Assembly: GCA_002329405.1 (NCBI GenBank)
Contig: DCTE01000067.1
Coordinates: forward strand, 5,262 to 11,078
Length of the DNA: 5,817 nt
Source of the DNA: Ruminococcaceae bacterium UBA1448
Lineage (GTDB): Bacteria > Bacillota > Clostridia > Oscillospirales > Ruminococcaceae
Reading direction: 5' to 3'
Shown here: piece after piece, positions 5,792 through 5,817 of the stretch
How positions within the stretch are numbered: position 1 is the stretch's first letter
Layout of the letters: every line of letters begins with the position of its first letter
Notes under the pieces: generated by a model
Databases searched by the model: none
The model's input: the letters and a program-made list of their open reading frames with translations, nothing else
Told to the model about the DNA's origin: nothing
Made by a program: the position numbers and the translations under genes

Positions 5792-5817
5792 ATACGCTAA
5801 AGGATAAAAACAAAAAG

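Overview
The window looks like a chromosomal core region of an anaerobic Bacillota, most likely class Clostridia. The base composition is roughly balanced, the Shine-Dalgarno sequences are strong (AAGGAGG type), and the gene order tmcAL-cmk-plsC-ispH/S1 with IspH fused to ribosomal protein S1 is typical of Clostridia. The family assignments come from motifs in the translations; the taxonomic placement is inference. I see no insertion sequence, CRISPR array, rRNA, tRNA or prophage gene.

Leftward operon (about 4566 down to position 1, minus strand). A sigma-A type promoter (TTGAAA-17-TATAAT) lies upstream of a leader of about 168 nt. Then come tmcAL (tRNA-Met cytidine acetate ligase), cmk (CMP kinase), plsC (1-acylglycerol-3-phosphate acyltransferase) and one long ORF. 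That ORF is IspH (last enzyme of the MEP isoprenoid pathway) fused in frame to ribosomal protein S1, and it runs off the left edge inside its fourth S1 domain. plsC and ispH overlap by 8 nt. At the IspH/S1 junction an AAGGAGG sits 11 nt before an in-frame ATG, so S1 may also be made separately. The genes share a loose CTP/cytidine theme: Cmk leads to CTP, PlsC makes the phosphatidate that reacts with CTP, the MEP pathway uses CTP, and TmcAL serves modification of a tRNA cytidine.

Divergent intergenic region (4363-4725). It holds the leftward promoter and leader, a rightward promoter (TTGACA-17-TATACT with an extended -10), and between them a short inverted repeat and a direct repeat that could be an operator. 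The leftward leader also reads like the degraded 3' end of a gene in two frames.

Rightward unit (about 4635 to 5791, plus strand). A single ornithine cyclodeaminase/mu-crystallin family dehydrogenase has its own promoter, a good ribosome binding site and a strong intrinsic terminator. It lacks the Asp expected of true ornithine cyclodeaminase, so its substrate is open. A 27-codon ORF with a plausible ribosome binding site lies between its stop and the terminator.
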